64,000 bases of DNA, from assembly GCF_014489535.1 (NCBI RefSeq), contig NZ_CP060783.1, forward strand, positions 3,617,501 through 3,681,500, given 5' to 3'. This DNA is from Diaphorobacter aerolatus (GTDB lineage: Bacteria > Pseudomonadota > Gammaproteobacteria > Burkholderiales > Burkholderiaceae_C). Positions within the stretch are counted from its first letter, which is position 1, and every line of letters starts with the position of its first letter. The translations under genes and the position numbers were made by a program. Below the pieces are notes generated by a model. That model searched no databases and was not told the origin of the DNA. It was given only the letters and a program-made list of their open reading frames with translations. Of this stretch, positions 37,096 to 46,280 are shown piece after piece.

Positions 37096-37902
37096 GTGAA
37101 CAGTGCGCAGCGTGTGTTGGGTTGGCGTTTCTGGATGATTACGCTGGCGGCACTGGTGACCATGGCCATCACCGCCTCTCTGGGGCGCTGGCAGCTCTCG
37201 CGCGCGGCGCAGAAGCAGGCGATGCAGGCGGCCATGGACAGCCGCATGGCGCAGGCGCCGTTGACTGTCCCCCAGCTCCTGGCTCAGCTCTCGCCCCCGC
37301 GCACGCCCGATGCCGACGCGCTGACGGACGCAACCACGGACCCGTTGCTGCATCGCCAGGTGGCGCTTGAGGGCCGCTGGCTTGCCGACCGGACGGTTTT
37401 TCTCGACAACCGCCAGATGCATGGGCGTCCGGGCTTTTACGTCCTCACACCGCTGCAACTCGATGATGACAAACGTTCGGTGGTGATGGTGCAGCGCGGC
37501 TGGGTGCCGCGCAATTTTGAAGACCGGACCCGGCTCCCCGAACTGCGCACCAAGTCGGGCGCGGTGCAGGTTCTGGGCCGTGTCGCGGCTCGCCCGGCGC
37601 GGCTCTATGAATTCGACACATCCGGAAACGGCACAAGGGCTTCCGCGATCCGGCAAAATCTCGATCTGGTCACCTTTGGGGCCGAGACGGGTCTGCCGAT
37701 ACTGCCGTTGTCAGTGGTGCAGACGTCGGGCGATGCGGACGATGGCCTGCTGCGCGATTGGCCGGCGGTGGATTCCGGCGTCGACAAGCATTACGGTTAC
37801 GCATTCCAATGGTTCGGGCTTTGCGCCCTGGTGGCAATTCTCTATGTCTGGTTCCAACTCATCCGACGCTTCCTTCGCCCACGCAGCCAGCCGTCCGCCT
37901 GA
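37096..37902 (+). CDS. SURF1-family heme/oxidase assembly protein
   Basis: 268 residues. N- and C-terminal membrane helices (FWMITLAALVTMAITASLGRW; WFGLCALVAILYVWFQLIRR) enclose the SURF1 periplasmic domain: SLGRWQLSRAAQKQA, NRQMHGRPGFYVLTPL, VVMVQRGWVPRNF, HYGYAFQWFGL. SURF1 proteins aid heme a insertion into CoxA. GTG 37096 chosen; an ATG at 37057 would overlap the divergent gene. The 3' end overlaps the following gene by 59 nt. Confidence 0.9.
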   Translation: MNSAQRVLGWRFWMITLAALVTMAITASLGRWQLSRAAQKQAMQAAMDSRMAQAPLTVPQLLAQLSPPRTPDADALTDATTDPLLHRQVALEGRWLADRTVFLDNRQMHGRPGFYVLTPLQLDDDKRSVVMVQRGWVPRNFEDRTRLPELRTKSGAVQVLGRVAARPARLYEFDTSGNGTRASAIRQNLDLVTFGAETGLPILPLSVVQTSGDADDGLLRDWPAVDSGVDKHYGYAFQWFGLCALVAILYVWFQLIRRFLRPRSQPSA

Positions 37903-38608
37903 GGCTGCGGCGGCGCAAAGCCCGCTCGCGTTCACCGTGCACAGCATGCCGCGCGCCGGTGAAGCCATGGCCGACGCCGAGGCGCGCCAGATGCGCACGG
38001 GTCGCTGGAAGATGCTCTCCGTGCTGCTGATCTGCGCGGCCCCGGTGATCGCGTCGTACTTCACGTATTACGTGGTTCGTCCGGAAGGTCGCCGCAATTT
38101 TGGCGAGCTGATCCAGCCCCAACTCGCGATGCCGCCGCAGGCGATGGTGACCACGCTGGACGGCAAGAACGAGCCGCTCGATCAATTCAAAGGTCAATGG
38201 CTGCTGGTGAGCGTGGCGGGCGCCGCGTGCGAGGACGCGTGTCGCGAGAATCTCTATCTGCAGCGCCAGTTGCGCGAGAGTCTGGGCAAGGAGAAGGAAC
38301 GTGTGGACCGGCTCTGGCTGGTCAGCGATCAGGCGACGATTCCCGCTGAAATCGCGCCCGGTCTCAAGGAGGCCGCCGTGGTGCGCGCCGATCCCGCCCT
38401 GATCGCGCAGTGGTTGAAGCCGGCGGACGGGCAGGCCCTGTCGGACCATCTCTATGTGGTCGACCCCATGGGCCACTGGATGATGCGCTTTCCCGCGAAG
38501 ATGGACCGCAAGAGCGCATCGCAGGCCAAACGCGATCTGGATCGTCTGCTGCGTGCCTCGTCGTCGTGGGACAAAGCCGGGCGGGATGAGGAGATCGTCA
38601 AGCCATGA
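37844..38608 (+). CDS. SCO-like, membrane-anchored thioredoxin-fold protein
   Basis: 254 residues. One membrane helix (MLSVLLICAAPVIASYFTYY) is followed by a thioredoxin-like domain. CEDAC in AGAACEDACRENLYLQR keeps the CxxxC spacing of Sco copper chaperones, but the conserved distal His is not obvious (LYVVDPMGHWMMRFP may supply it). Starts inside surf1 (ATG 37844) and overlaps ctaA by ATGA. By position it takes part in oxidase assembly; this cluster also has a canonical sco. Confidence 0.7.
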   Translation: MSGSNSSDASFAHAASRPPEAAAAQSPLAFTVHSMPRAGEAMADAEARQMRTGRWKMLSVLLICAAPVIASYFTYYVVRPEGRRNFGELIQPQLAMPPQAMVTTLDGKNEPLDQFKGQWLLVSVAGAACEDACRENLYLQRQLRESLGKEKERVDRLWLVSDQATIPAEIAPGLKEAAVVRADPALIAQWLKPADGQALSDHLYVVDPMGHWMMRFPAKMDRKSASQAKRDLDRLLRASSSWDKAGRDEEIVKP

Positions 38609-39819
38609 GCGCGGGCGACCTGCAACCGCTGTACGACTTCGCTCCGGTGCTGGAGTTGATGGCGTTCGGCCTCGTCATTGCGCTGGCACCCATCAGCTGG
38701 GTATGGCTGCGCAACCGGCACCATGCGCCGGTGCGCAAACTGCAGGCGCTCACGGTGCTCACGCTGTTCCTCACGTTCGATCTGGTGTTGTTCGGCGCCT
38801 TCACGCGGCTCACCGATTCGGGCCTTGGCTGCCCCGACTGGCCCGGTTGCTATGGCAGCTCAAGCCCGGTGGGCGCAAAGGCGGAAATCACGGCGGCCGA
38901 GACCGCCATGCCCACGGGCCCGGTCACACACGGCAAGGCTTGGGTGGAGATGATTCATCGCTATCTTGCCACTACCGTCGGCGTGCTCATCATCGTGATG
39001 ACGGCCGGTGCCTGGTGGCAGCGCCACGCGGCCAGACGGCAACGTGCGCCGGAACCTGCCATCAGTCCCTGGTGGCCCACGTTCACACTGTTCTGGGTCT
39101 GCCTTCAGGGCGCGTTCGGCGCATGGACGGTGACGATGAAACTGTTCCCCGCCATCGTCACCGCGCACCTGATTGGCGGCTCGGTGCTGCTCATGCTGTT
39201 GTGCACGCAGGCAGTGCACAAGACGCTGCAGACCCGCAACCTGCAACCGGTTCCGGTGCCCGTCGGCATTCGTGTGGGCATGGCTGCGACGGCGCTGCTG
39301 GTGGTGATCCAAACGCTGCTGGGCGGCTGGGTCAGCACCAACTATGCGGTGCTCGCCTGCACCACCTTTCCCACGTGCCAGGGCAGCTTCTGGCCCGACA
39401 TGGATTTCTCGCAAGGGTTTCAGATCTGGCGCGAGCTGGGACTGCTCAAAGACGGTAGCCACATCAGTTTTCAGGCGCTGACGGCCATCCACTACGTTCA
39501 CCGACTCGCGGCATACGTCGTGCTGGCCGCCTTGTTCGCGCTGGCCTGGCGCATGCATCGCGCGCAGGTGCTGCGTGACCCGATGCGCTGGCTCGTCGGA
39601 CTTGCGCTGTTGCAGTTCCTGACCGGACTGTCGAACGTGGTGCTCGACTGGCCGCTGGTGGCGGCCGTGCTGCACACGGGCGGTGCTGCGGCGCTGCTTG
39701 TCGTGTTGACCTGGGGACTGGCTGCAAGCCGATCCGCCGATGCTGCTGAAATCGCCGCGGCTCAAACCCGGCCCGAACAGCAAAAGGTGCGCCTGCGCAC
39801 CACGAAAGTTTCCGCATGA
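38605..39819 (+). CDS. ctaA: Heme A synthase, COX15/CtaA
   Basis: Oxidises the C8 methyl of heme O to give heme A. 404 residues, eight hydrophobic segments in two homologous halves. [15 protein letters not shown] and [12 protein letters not shown] in the first half; [17 protein letters not shown] and [11 protein letters not shown] in the second carry the Cys pairs and His ligands. Overlaps the upstream stop by ATGA and the ctaB start by ATGA. Confidence 0.95.
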   Translation: MSAGDLQPLYDFAPVLELMAFGLVIALAPISWVWLRNRHHAPVRKLQALTVLTLFLTFDLVLFGAFTRLTDSGLGCPDWPGCYGSSSPVGAKAEITAAETAMPTGPVTHGKAWVEMIHRYLATTVGVLIIVMTAGAWWQRHAARRQRAPEPAISPWWPTFTLFWVCLQGAFGAWTVTMKLFPAIVTAHLIGGSVLLMLLCTQAVHKTLQTRNLQPVPVPVGIRVGMAATALLVVIQTLLGGWVSTNYAVLACTTFPTCQGSFWPDMDFSQGFQIWRELGLLKDGSHISFQALTAIHYVHRLAAYVVLAALFALAWRMHRAQVLRDPMRWLVGLALLQFLTGLSNVVLDWPLVAAVLHTGGAAALLVVLTWGLAASRSADAAEIAAAQTRPEQQKVRLRTTKVSA

Positions 39820-40744
39820 GCGCAGCTCCCACTTCTTCCGCAACGAAAACCGCTGCATCGCCGGTTGCGCACCTGCCCTCGCGCTTTGCGCAGTTCTACG
39901 CGCTCACCAAGCCGCGTGTCGTGCAACTCATCGTGTTCTGTGCCTTCATCGGCATGGTGCTCGCCGTGCCCGGCATGCCGAGCCTGCAGCAATGGGGTTT
40001 GATGGCCGTTGCCAGCGCCGGTATCTGGCTCGTGGCGGGGGCCGCAGCCGCGTTCAATTGCATCGTCGAGCAGGGAATCGACGCAAAAATGAAGCGCACC
40101 GCCTGGCGTCCCACGGCCAAGGGGGAGCTGTCCAATGTGCAGACCTTGCTGTTCTCCGCCGTGCTCTGCGTGGTCGGCTCGGCGATTCTGTACGTGTTCG
40201 TGAATCCGCTCACGATGTGGTTGACGTTCGCCACATTCGTCGGCTATGCGGTGGTCTACACCGTGATCCTGAAACCGCTCACGCCGCAGAACATCGTGAT
40301 CGGCGGTGCCTCGGGCGCGATGCCTCCGGTGCTCGGTTGGGCCGCGATGACCAACAACGTCGGCCCGAGGCGCTGATCCTTTTTCTCATCATCTTCCTGT
40401 GGACCCCGCCGCATTTCTGGGCGCTTGCGCTGTACCGCGTGGAGGACTACCGCAAGTCGGGCCTGCCGATGCTGCCGGTCACGCATGGCAACGAGTTCAC
40501 ACGCCTGCAAGTGTTTCTCTACACCATCATCTTGTTCGCAGGCTGCCTGATGCCGTTCGTCTACGGCATGAGTTCGTGGATCTACCTCGTTGCGGCCATC
40601 GCGCTCGGTCTCGGCTTCTGCGCCTATGGCTTTTTGCTGTGGCGCGAGTATTCCGACAAGCTTGCGCGCAAGACCTTCCGTTTTTCGCTGATCCACCTGA
40701 GCGTGCTGTTTGCCGCGCTGCTGGTGGATCACTATATCCTGTGA
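39816..40744 (+). CDS. ctaB: Protoheme IX farnesyltransferase (heme O synthase; one apparent frameshift)
   Basis: UbiA-type prenyltransferase: [18 protein letters not shown], the Asp-rich-like [19 protein letters not shown], and [18 protein letters not shown] in one frame. [20 protein letters not shown], the second Asp-rich region [13 protein letters not shown], and a C-terminal LLVDHYIL are in the next. The break at about 40371 is a CCCC run read as CCC (VGP/EALILF). Repair gives 309 codons, the normal length. Works with CtaA. Confidence 0.93.
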
Positions 40745-40752
40745 TGTGAACA

Positions 40753-41394
40753 GTGAACCGAGTGAGTGCCAAGCGTATGAAGATCGACAAGCGTGATGCC
40801 CTGAAACGAATCGCCCGCGTGGGAGTTGCGACTGCGGCATCGACCGTGTTGATGGCCTGCTCGCCATCCACGAAATCGCCCAAGTTCCAGGGCGTCGATG
40901 TGACCGGGGCGGAGTACGCCAGGGACTTCGCGCTGCCCGATCAGGACGGCAAGATGCGCAGCATGAAGGATTTTGCGGGCAAGGTGGTGGTGGTGTTCTT
41001 CGGCTACACGCAATGCCCCGACGTCTGCCCGACGACGATGAGCGAGCTGGCAGAAGTCAAACGCTCGCTCGGCGAGGACGGCAAGCGCCTGCAGGGCATC
41101 TTCATCACCGTCGACCCCGCGCGCGACACGCCCGAGGTGCTCAAGGCCTATATGGCGAACTTCGATCCGAGCTTCGTGGGATTGACCGGCACGCCCGAGC
41201 AGTTGGCCGCCGTCGCCAAGGACTTCAAGATCTACTACAAGAAGGTCGATGGCAAGACACCCACCAGCTACACCATGGACCACTCGGCGGCGAGCTTCAT
41301 CTTCGATCCCAAGGGCAATGTGCGCGTGTATTCACGCTACGGAAGCGGCGCGCAGGCATTGCAGTCGGACGTGAAGGCGCTGCTCGCCGGTTGA
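40753..41394 (+). CDS. SCO1/SenC copper chaperone, lipoprotein-like
   Basis: Delivers copper to CuA of CoxB. 213 residues. Signal region ending VLMACSPS, a lipobox. Thioredoxin fold with the copper motif CPDVC in GYTQCPDVCPTTMSELAEV, VDPARDTPEVLKAY, and the third ligand His in YTMDHSAASFIFDP. Start GTG 40753 or ATG 40777; the signal is complete from either. Last gene of the ctaA-ctaB-sco run. Confidence 0.93.
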   Translation: MNRVSAKRMKIDKRDALKRIARVGVATAASTVLMACSPSTKSPKFQGVDVTGAEYARDFALPDQDGKMRSMKDFAGKVVVVFFGYTQCPDVCPTTMSELAEVKRSLGEDGKRLQGIFITVDPARDTPEVLKAYMANFDPSFVGLTGTPEQLAAVAKDFKIYYKKVDGKTPTSYTMDHSAASFIFDPKGNVRVYSRYGSGAQALQSDVKALLAG

Positions 41395-41401
41395 ACAGGC
41401 G

Positions 41402-42466
41402 CTATTCCGCCCGGATGTTCTGATCCTTGATGATCTTGCCCATCGTCGCAGTGTCCGCCTTGATGCGATTGGCCAGACCCTCGGGCGATGAGCCCACCGC
41501 CTGCCAGCCCTGATTGAACATCTTGCTGCGTACCTCGGGCGAACGCGCGATTTCTATCAGCGCATCGGACAGCCGGGCGCGGATATTCGCGGGCATGCTC
41601 GCCGGTGCCGCGAACGCATTCCACAACTCCAGATTCAGCTGGGGAACGCCCGCTTCGGCGAGGCTCGGCACGTCGGGTGTCAAGGTGCTGCGCCCGCCCG
41701 CAGTCACACCGATGAGGCGCAGCTTGCCCGCCTTTTCCTGGGCGAGCGCAAGCGCCGGCGGAAGCAGCGCCATCTGCAACTGACCGCCGAGCATCGCCTG
41801 CGCCACCTGCGGATAACCGGGGTAGGGCACGTGCACAGGAGCGATCCCGGTGCGCGCCTTCATCAGTTCGGTGCCGATATGGCCGACCGTGCCCACGCCC
41901 GGCGTGCCGTAGCTCCACTTGTCGCCCGCCTTACGGGCGGCGTCCAGAAACGCACGCGCGTCCTGCCCATCCGGCGCATCGGGCAGATGCACCGGCGCGG
42001 TCAACACGAGCGGTGACACTCCGACGAGCGTGAGTGGTGCCAAATCCTTCTGCGGGTTGTAGGGCACACGCTTGTTGATCAGATTGGCGATGGTGAGGTT
42101 GCCGTTGATGAACAGCCCGATCGTGTGATCGTCCTTCGCCTTCGCGATGTAGTCGGCAGCGATGTTGCCGCCTGCGCCGACCTTGTTCTCGACGATCACC
42201 GGCTGGCCGATGATCTTCGACAGCGGCTCGGCGAACGTGCGAGCGGTCAGGTCGGGCGATGAGCCACCGGGAAAACCGACGACGATGCGAAGCGGCCTGG
42301 CGGGCCAGCCCGGCGTGGCGCTGACATTGCTGCTGCTGGTAGTGCTGGAGTCCGTCGCCGAGAACGCGACGCCGGAAGAGATTGTTGCGGTCAGTGCCAG
42401 CGCCAGAACCACGCTGCGGCGAACCATCGGAATAGGAGACATGGAGATGTGATCTTTCATCTGCAC
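41402..42466 (-). CDS. Bug-family periplasmic solute-binding protein (TctC-like)
   Basis: 354 residues. Signal peptide (RSVVLALALTATISSGVAFSA), then WPARPLRIVVGFPGGSSPDLTAR, the N-terminal hallmark of the Bug family, VIVENKVGAGGNIAADYIA, and GKLRLIGVTAGGRSTLTPDVPSLAEAGVP. No tctAB transporter genes lie next to it, as is common for the many orphan Bug proteins in Burkholderiales. It converges with sco. Ligand unknown, typically a carboxylate. Confidence 0.9.
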   Translation of the reverse strand: MQMKDHISMSPIPMVRRSVVLALALTATISSGVAFSATDSSTTSSSNVSATPGWPARPLRIVVGFPGGSSPDLTARTFAEPLSKIIGQPVIVENKVGAGGNIAADYIAKAKDDHTIGLFINGNLTIANLINKRVPYNPQKDLAPLTLVGVSPLVLTAPVHLPDAPDGQDARAFLDAARKAGDKWSYGTPGVGTVGHIGTELMKARTGIAPVHVPYPGYPQVAQAMLGGQLQMALLPPALALAQEKAGKLRLIGVTAGGRSTLTPDVPSLAEAGVPQLNLELWNAFAAPASMPANIRARLSDALIEIARSPEVRSKMFNQGWQAVGSSPEGLANRIKADTATMGKIIKDQNIRAE

Positions 42467-42503
42467 AAAAACAAAAGCGCGCAGGGTTTAATCTGCGCGC
42501 TTT
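42466..42503 (-). terminator. Rho-independent terminator after rpoH
   Basis: On the minus strand AAAGCGCGCAG pairs with CTGCGCGCTTT across an 8-nt loop, followed by TTTTGTTTTTG. It lies 37 nt past the rpoH stop and just ahead of the Bug gene. Confidence 0.8.
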
Positions 42504-42539
42504 GGATTATCCACCCTGGCCGGTTGAGGCTCGGGAGGC

Positions 42540-43481
42540 TCAGGCGTACTCAGCCAACGCCTTCTTCATCTTCTTCATCGCGGCCACCTCGATCTGGCGA
42601 ATGCGTTCTGCGCTCACGCCATATTCGGAGGCCAGTTCGTGCAGCGTCATGCCGCCCGAGCCGTCATCGTTCACCTTCAACCAGCGCTCCTGCACAATGC
42701 GACGGCTGCGATCATCCAGGCTCTCCAAGGCGGTCGTGATGCCGTCGGTTGCCAGCGAATCACGCTGACGGCTCTCGAGCATCGCCGTCGGCTCATGGCT
42801 TGCATCCGACAGATAGGCGATCGGGCCGAACGCCTGCTCGCCATCGTCGGACGGAGAAGGGTCAAGCAGCACATCACCACCCGAGAGGCGGGTTTCCATC
42901 TCGATCACTTCCTCGCGCTTGACATTCAGCTGTTCGGCCACCATATCAATTTCATGGTCGGTCAGCGTGTCACGAACCACGGCGGCATCGTCCATCGCCG
43001 AATCGGCCTTGAACCCCTGCTTCATCGAGCGCAGATTGAAGAACAGCTTGCGCTGAGCCTTGGTGGTCGCCACCTTGACCATGCGCCAATTCTTCAGGAT
43101 GTATTCGTGAATTTCGGCCTTGATCCAGTGCATGGCGTAGGACACCAGACGCACACCCTGATCAGGGTCGAAACGCTTGACGGCCTTCATCAGACCGACA
43201 TTGCCCTCCTGGATCAGGTCGCCATGCGGCAACCCGTACCCGAGATATTGGCGAGAAATCGAAACCACGAGACGCAGATGCGAGAGCACCAGGCGACCGG
43301 CAGCATCGACATCGCTGTCATTCTTGAGACGCCGCGCATAGCTCTGCTCCTCCTCAGCAGTCAGCAGAGGCAGACGATTCACGGCGGAAATATAAGCATC
43401 CAGATTCCCGAGCGGCGGCACCAGCGCCCAAGGGTTGGCAGGCGCCAGAGACGTCGAGGATGATGCGGTTTGCAGGTTCAT
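42540..43481 (-). CDS. rpoH: RNA polymerase sigma-32 factor (heat shock)
   Basis: 313 residues. Region 2 (LVLSHLRLVVSISRQYLGYG, HGDLIQEGNVGLMKAVKRFD, RLVSYAMHWIKAEIHEYIL), the RpoH box (TTKAQRKLFFNLRSMKQG) and region 4 with MTLHELASEYGVSAERIRQIE are all present. Start chosen at ATG 43481 (MNLQTASSS), with GAAAGG nine bases upstream; earlier ATGs at 43487 and 43511 lack that spacing. A CIRCE sequence lies 32 nt upstream. Terminator after the gene. Confidence 0.96.
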   Translation of the reverse strand: MNLQTASSSTSLAPANPWALVPPLGNLDAYISAVNRLPLLTAEEEQSYARRLKNDSDVDAAGRLVLSHLRLVVSISRQYLGYGLPHGDLIQEGNVGLMKAVKRFDPDQGVRLVSYAMHWIKAEIHEYILKNWRMVKVATTKAQRKLFFNLRSMKQGFKADSAMDDAAVVRDTLTDHEIDMVAEQLNVKREEVIEMETRLSGGDVLLDPSPSDDGEQAFGPIAYLSDASHEPTAMLESRQRDSLATDGITTALESLDDRSRRIVQERWLKVNDDGSGGMTLHELASEYGVSAERIRQIEVAAMKKMKKALAEYA

Positions 43482-43512
43482 CAGAGACATCCTTTCAACA
43501 GTTCGATCCATA

Positions 43513-43539
43513 TTAGCACTCTGTTGGAGTGAGTGCTAA
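43513..43539. promoter_or_regulatory. CIRCE operator (HrcA site) upstream of rpoH
   Basis: TTAGCACTC, nine bases, GAGTGCTAA: an exact match to the CIRCE inverted repeat bound by the HrcA repressor. It ends 32 nt from the rpoH start, a position that would block its promoter or early transcription. Confidence 0.92.
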
Positions 43540-43559
43540 GGGATAAGTTCCGCACTTTT

Positions 43560-43808
43560 TTACTTGGGTATTCTTGCTTTGATTTCAATAGCAATAACAC
43601 TCCAAAAATCGGGGATTCCCCGGAATTTGCCACGAACGCCGATCTCCAAAGCCTGATTTCCAGTAGAGAAATCAGCGTCAGCAGGGGCATTGTGCATCGC
43701 AACAGCGACGGGCTCTAGTCGCCCAACTTTGATCTCGTTTGTCGGAAAAGTTCTGGTGTCGGCGTTGAGCCATGAACTTTCTTGGGGGTTGAGCAGGACA
43801 ACCCGCAA
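43560..43808 (-). CDS. Hypothetical small protein, possibly fragmentary
   Basis: 82 residues from the first ATG-equivalent; the open frame runs further upstream without ATG and includes TCRAC, a CxxC pair. Visible segments are LRVVLLNPQESSWLNADTRT and GNQALEIGVRGKFRGIPDFW. Coding look is fair, but no ribosome site or family is evident. It lies between rpoH and the IS-split gene in lower-GC DNA. Confidence 0.35.
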   Translation of the reverse strand: MRVVLLNPQESSWLNADTRTFPTNEIKVGRLEPVAVAMHNAPADADFSTGNQALEIGVRGKFRGIPDFWSVIAIEIKARIPK

Positions 43809-44152
43809 ATTGCATGCGCGACAAGTTGTCGAGGGCCGCGTGACAATCAGACATCAATACTTGGTTAGAACATGAAAAAAGCACGGTATTGGGTTGCGCA
43901 GTCTTTGGGTGTAATGCAAGACGTAAGCGCGAACCGCGATGATTCATTTATTAAACTTAGTGATTAAGTTTGTGATAATCTCTAATTGATCATTGATGTA
44001 TATCGAGTCTGCATTAGATAGCTGAGATTCATTTAGAATTAAATCTGCATTAATTTGCTCCAGCTCGCTGACGATTGGAAATATATTAAGATTCCAATTT
44101 TCATCATCAATAATATTGCTTATGGCTTCTATTTTTTGGATGAGTCGATTTA

Positions 44153-45830
44153 GTCGTCCCTGAAATATTCATTTCAGGCGACTCCACCACCGCCCAAGAG
44201 TTGCCAGCGCTCGCAGCCCATGACTCGCAGCCAGCGCGAACTGGCCCACTCAAGTCCGGCGAGGGTTGTTCTCTCAACGCGACGCAGCCCTTCTGACGCC
44301 AGCGTGCATACGGTGTGCAGCCACAAAAAAATCGCCCACAAAAAGGCAATCCCTTCCTGGCGATCATGCGCAGCAACCACCTGAGGTTGTAGCCCGCCGC
44401 GCACAGCACCGCATGCACGCTGTCGCCCTGCTCGCCCTTGAGAGGACAGCGGTTCATGCGGTGGTCGGCCTTGAGGTGCCCGATGATCGGCTCGATGGCC
44501 TGGCGGCGCTTGAGTTGTTGCCGCTCCTGTGCGCTGAGCCGTTTGCTCTTTCCCCGGTGCACGATGCGCACATCCGGGTTGTCCGCATCCACACCCCGGT
44601 AGCCCAGATCGACAACCACCCTCGTGGGCCGGGCCTGACAGTCCTGCATCAGGATGCGGCACTGCTCCAGTTGTTCGCTCAGCGTGTGGCCGTCATACGG
44701 ATTGCCCGCAAACGCCCGGGCACCCACGATCAGGTTGCCCCTGAGCGTGCTGGCGATGCCCACCTTCACGCCAAACTCGTAGGGCTGTCTGGCCTTGCCC
44801 TTGCTGATGCAGCTGACCTCCGGCGCATGCCATGCGTAGAGCTTGGGCTGCCCCTCAACGGGTTTGCGCTGGCGGCTTTGGGTGGCGATGCGTGCGGCTT
44901 TGTCCAGGGTCTCTTGCAGTGCCTGACGCACCGCGTGACCAAGGGCGCTGGCCTTGCGCCCGGTCTCTCGCACCAGCCTGCCCACGATGGTGCGCTGGCG
45001 CTTGATGGCCCGGCGCATGCGCTTGAACTGGCGGGCATGGGCGTAGCGTCCGGCCTTGCGGCTGAGTTCCTTGCCTTCCTTGGCGAAGGTCTGTTTGAGT
45101 TCAATGCCATTGTCCCTGGCGGCCTGCACCAGCCTGGCGCGTGCTGTCTCCAGCAGGCGGCTGTCGGTGGGGTGGGCAATCGCCTTGGATTGCACGGTGC
45201 TGTCCACGATCACCTGGCTGAGCTGCTGAGGGGAGACCAGCTTGAGCTGCACGGCCACCCGAATCGTCTGCGCCAGCAATTCCTCCACGCCTTCTTCGCC
45301 CAGCAGTTGGCGGAATTTGACCAGGGTGGTGGCATCGCAGGGCGGGCGATCCTCGTAGTAGGCGCAGCCCGAGAAGAATTGCCAGCGCGGCGTGTCCGCC
45401 CAGCGGGCCACCACTGCCTCATCCGATTCGTTGAACGCGTGCTTGAGGTACAGCAGCGAGATCATGATGCGCAGCGGCACGCGCGGTCGCCCCGCATGGC
45501 TCGCGCGAGCAGCACGCTGCACCTGTTCGCCGAAAAGATCCAGATCGGGCAGAGCCGCACCTGTGCGCGCCTTGCGAGAAAAGACCTGGGCGACCTGCGC
45601 CTCGATCTCCTGCCAGGGCATGCGCGAGGCCAGCACAGCCAGCGGATGGCGCACATCGATCATGTGATCAATGCGCGAGCGGAAGAAATCATCGGTGGCG
45701 GGGCAGGCAAACATCACGGCAAAACTCCCAGAAACTGGTGCTATTGGATGGCAAACTGGGAGTTTGGGGGATCGGAAGTTGCCCCGAGAGGCTGTGTGCG
45801 GACGGGTTCCTGGGGTTATTCAGGGGCGAC
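44153..45830 (-). mobile_element. IS5-type insertion sequence, 1678 bp, 6-bp target duplication
   Basis: Ends carry inverted repeats GTCGTCCCTGAA (left) and the complement of TTCAGGGGCGAC (right), one mismatch. GATTTA flanks both sides as a direct repeat. One transposase gene fills the element. The intact target duplication and near-perfect reconstruction of the split gene argue for a recent insertion. Confidence 0.9.
44174..45717 (-). CDS. IS5-type DDE transposase (one apparent frameshift)
   Basis: DDE residues lie in VIVDSTVQSKAIAHP, VVVDLGYRGVDADN and AIEPIIGHLKADHRM. The N-terminal MPWQEIEAQVAQVF and LRIMISLLYLKHAFNESD are typical. As read, the frame runs through the IS end into flanking DNA at 44107. 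Adding a G to the GGG near 44355 shifts it to KGIAFLWAIFLWLHTVCT and a stop at 44174, inside the IS, giving 514 codons. That is the natural C terminus. Confidence 0.85.
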
Positions 45831-45989
45831 GATTTAAATTGGTATGTCCACTCCTGTACTCAAATAGGGCATTTTGCAATATGTCGAATTGGCGATTTTT
45901 GACGGTTTGCATTATGTAAAATTACCGCAATGACTTATTGATATCCCGTCGGCGAGATCGCCTGCATTATTATACGAGTATCGCACAAT

Positions 45990-46256
45990 CTAGCGCGAAT
46001 GCTTTTTTTCGGTGTAATCCGATGCCGAGAAGGTTAAACGAAATGTAACAACCGAAAACGATGCCGCTAACATCGTGGGCTTAAAAGCTTCTAAGTTGTT
46101 ATTTAAATCCCCTCCAATAATATAACCAAAAAGTATTCCCAAGAAAATTGAGAGTGGAAGCCAAATCCACCAGCGCACCATATTTTTATATCTTACGAAA
46201 GTTAAGTATGCTGGCGCGCCGCCAGCGAGATCGAAACGGTAGTGCTGGTTCGCCAA
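45990..46256 (-). CDS. Small membrane protein fused to a short Rhs-core fragment
   Basis: The frame opens with GLANQHYRFDLAGG, a piece of Rhs core, then becomes AT-rich and encodes one or two hydrophobic segments (MVRWWIWLPLSIFLGILFGY; AASFSVVTFRLTFSAS). The true gene may start at the internal Met (about 46178), giving 63 residues. It follows the ankyrin gene and precedes the IS-split gene. Function unknown; small membrane proteins in this position can be immunity factors. Confidence 0.5.
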   Translation of the reverse strand: MANQHYRFDLAGGAPAYLTFVRYKNMVRWWIWLPLSIFLGILFGYIIGGDLNNNLEAFKPTMLAASFSVVTFRLTFSASDYTEKKHSR

Positions 46257-46270
46257 GCCGTGCTGACTGG
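46205..46270 (-). repeat. Rhs-core fragment
   Basis: Reads ASQHGLANQHYRFDLAGG, against ASQPGLAMQHYRFDPAGN inside the Rhs gene at about 48485-48535. About three quarters of the bases agree over 50 nt. It is likely the trace of a displaced Rhs 3' end or a recombination scar. Confidence 0.6.
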
Positions 46271-46280
46271 CCGGTCAAAA

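Larger units (their letters stand above)
43944..45912 (-). pseudogene. 94-codon gene split by an IS5-type insertion
   Basis: Removing the IS at 44153-45830 and one copy of the 6-bp repeat rejoins a perfect frame. It runs from ATG 45912 (MQTVKNRQFDILQNALFEYR) across the junction (SGHTNLNRLIQKIEAISNII) to TGA 43944 (LITKFNK). The product is small, acidic, helical and AT-rich in codons, unlike the core genome. It lies downstream of Rhs and the ankyrin gene, so a spare immunity gene is a reasonable guess; I do not recognise the family. Each piece alone is too short to act. Confidence 0.75.

Noticed and set aside
44107-44176. Transposase C terminus extending past the IS end
   Set aside because: The extension reads into flanking host DNA and follows an apparent base loss near 44355. 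The alternative frame stops inside the IS.
44266-45837. Open frame of 523 codons on the plus strand
   Set aside because: Antisense of the IS transposase, which has its DDE residues on the minus strand and inverted repeats at both ends.
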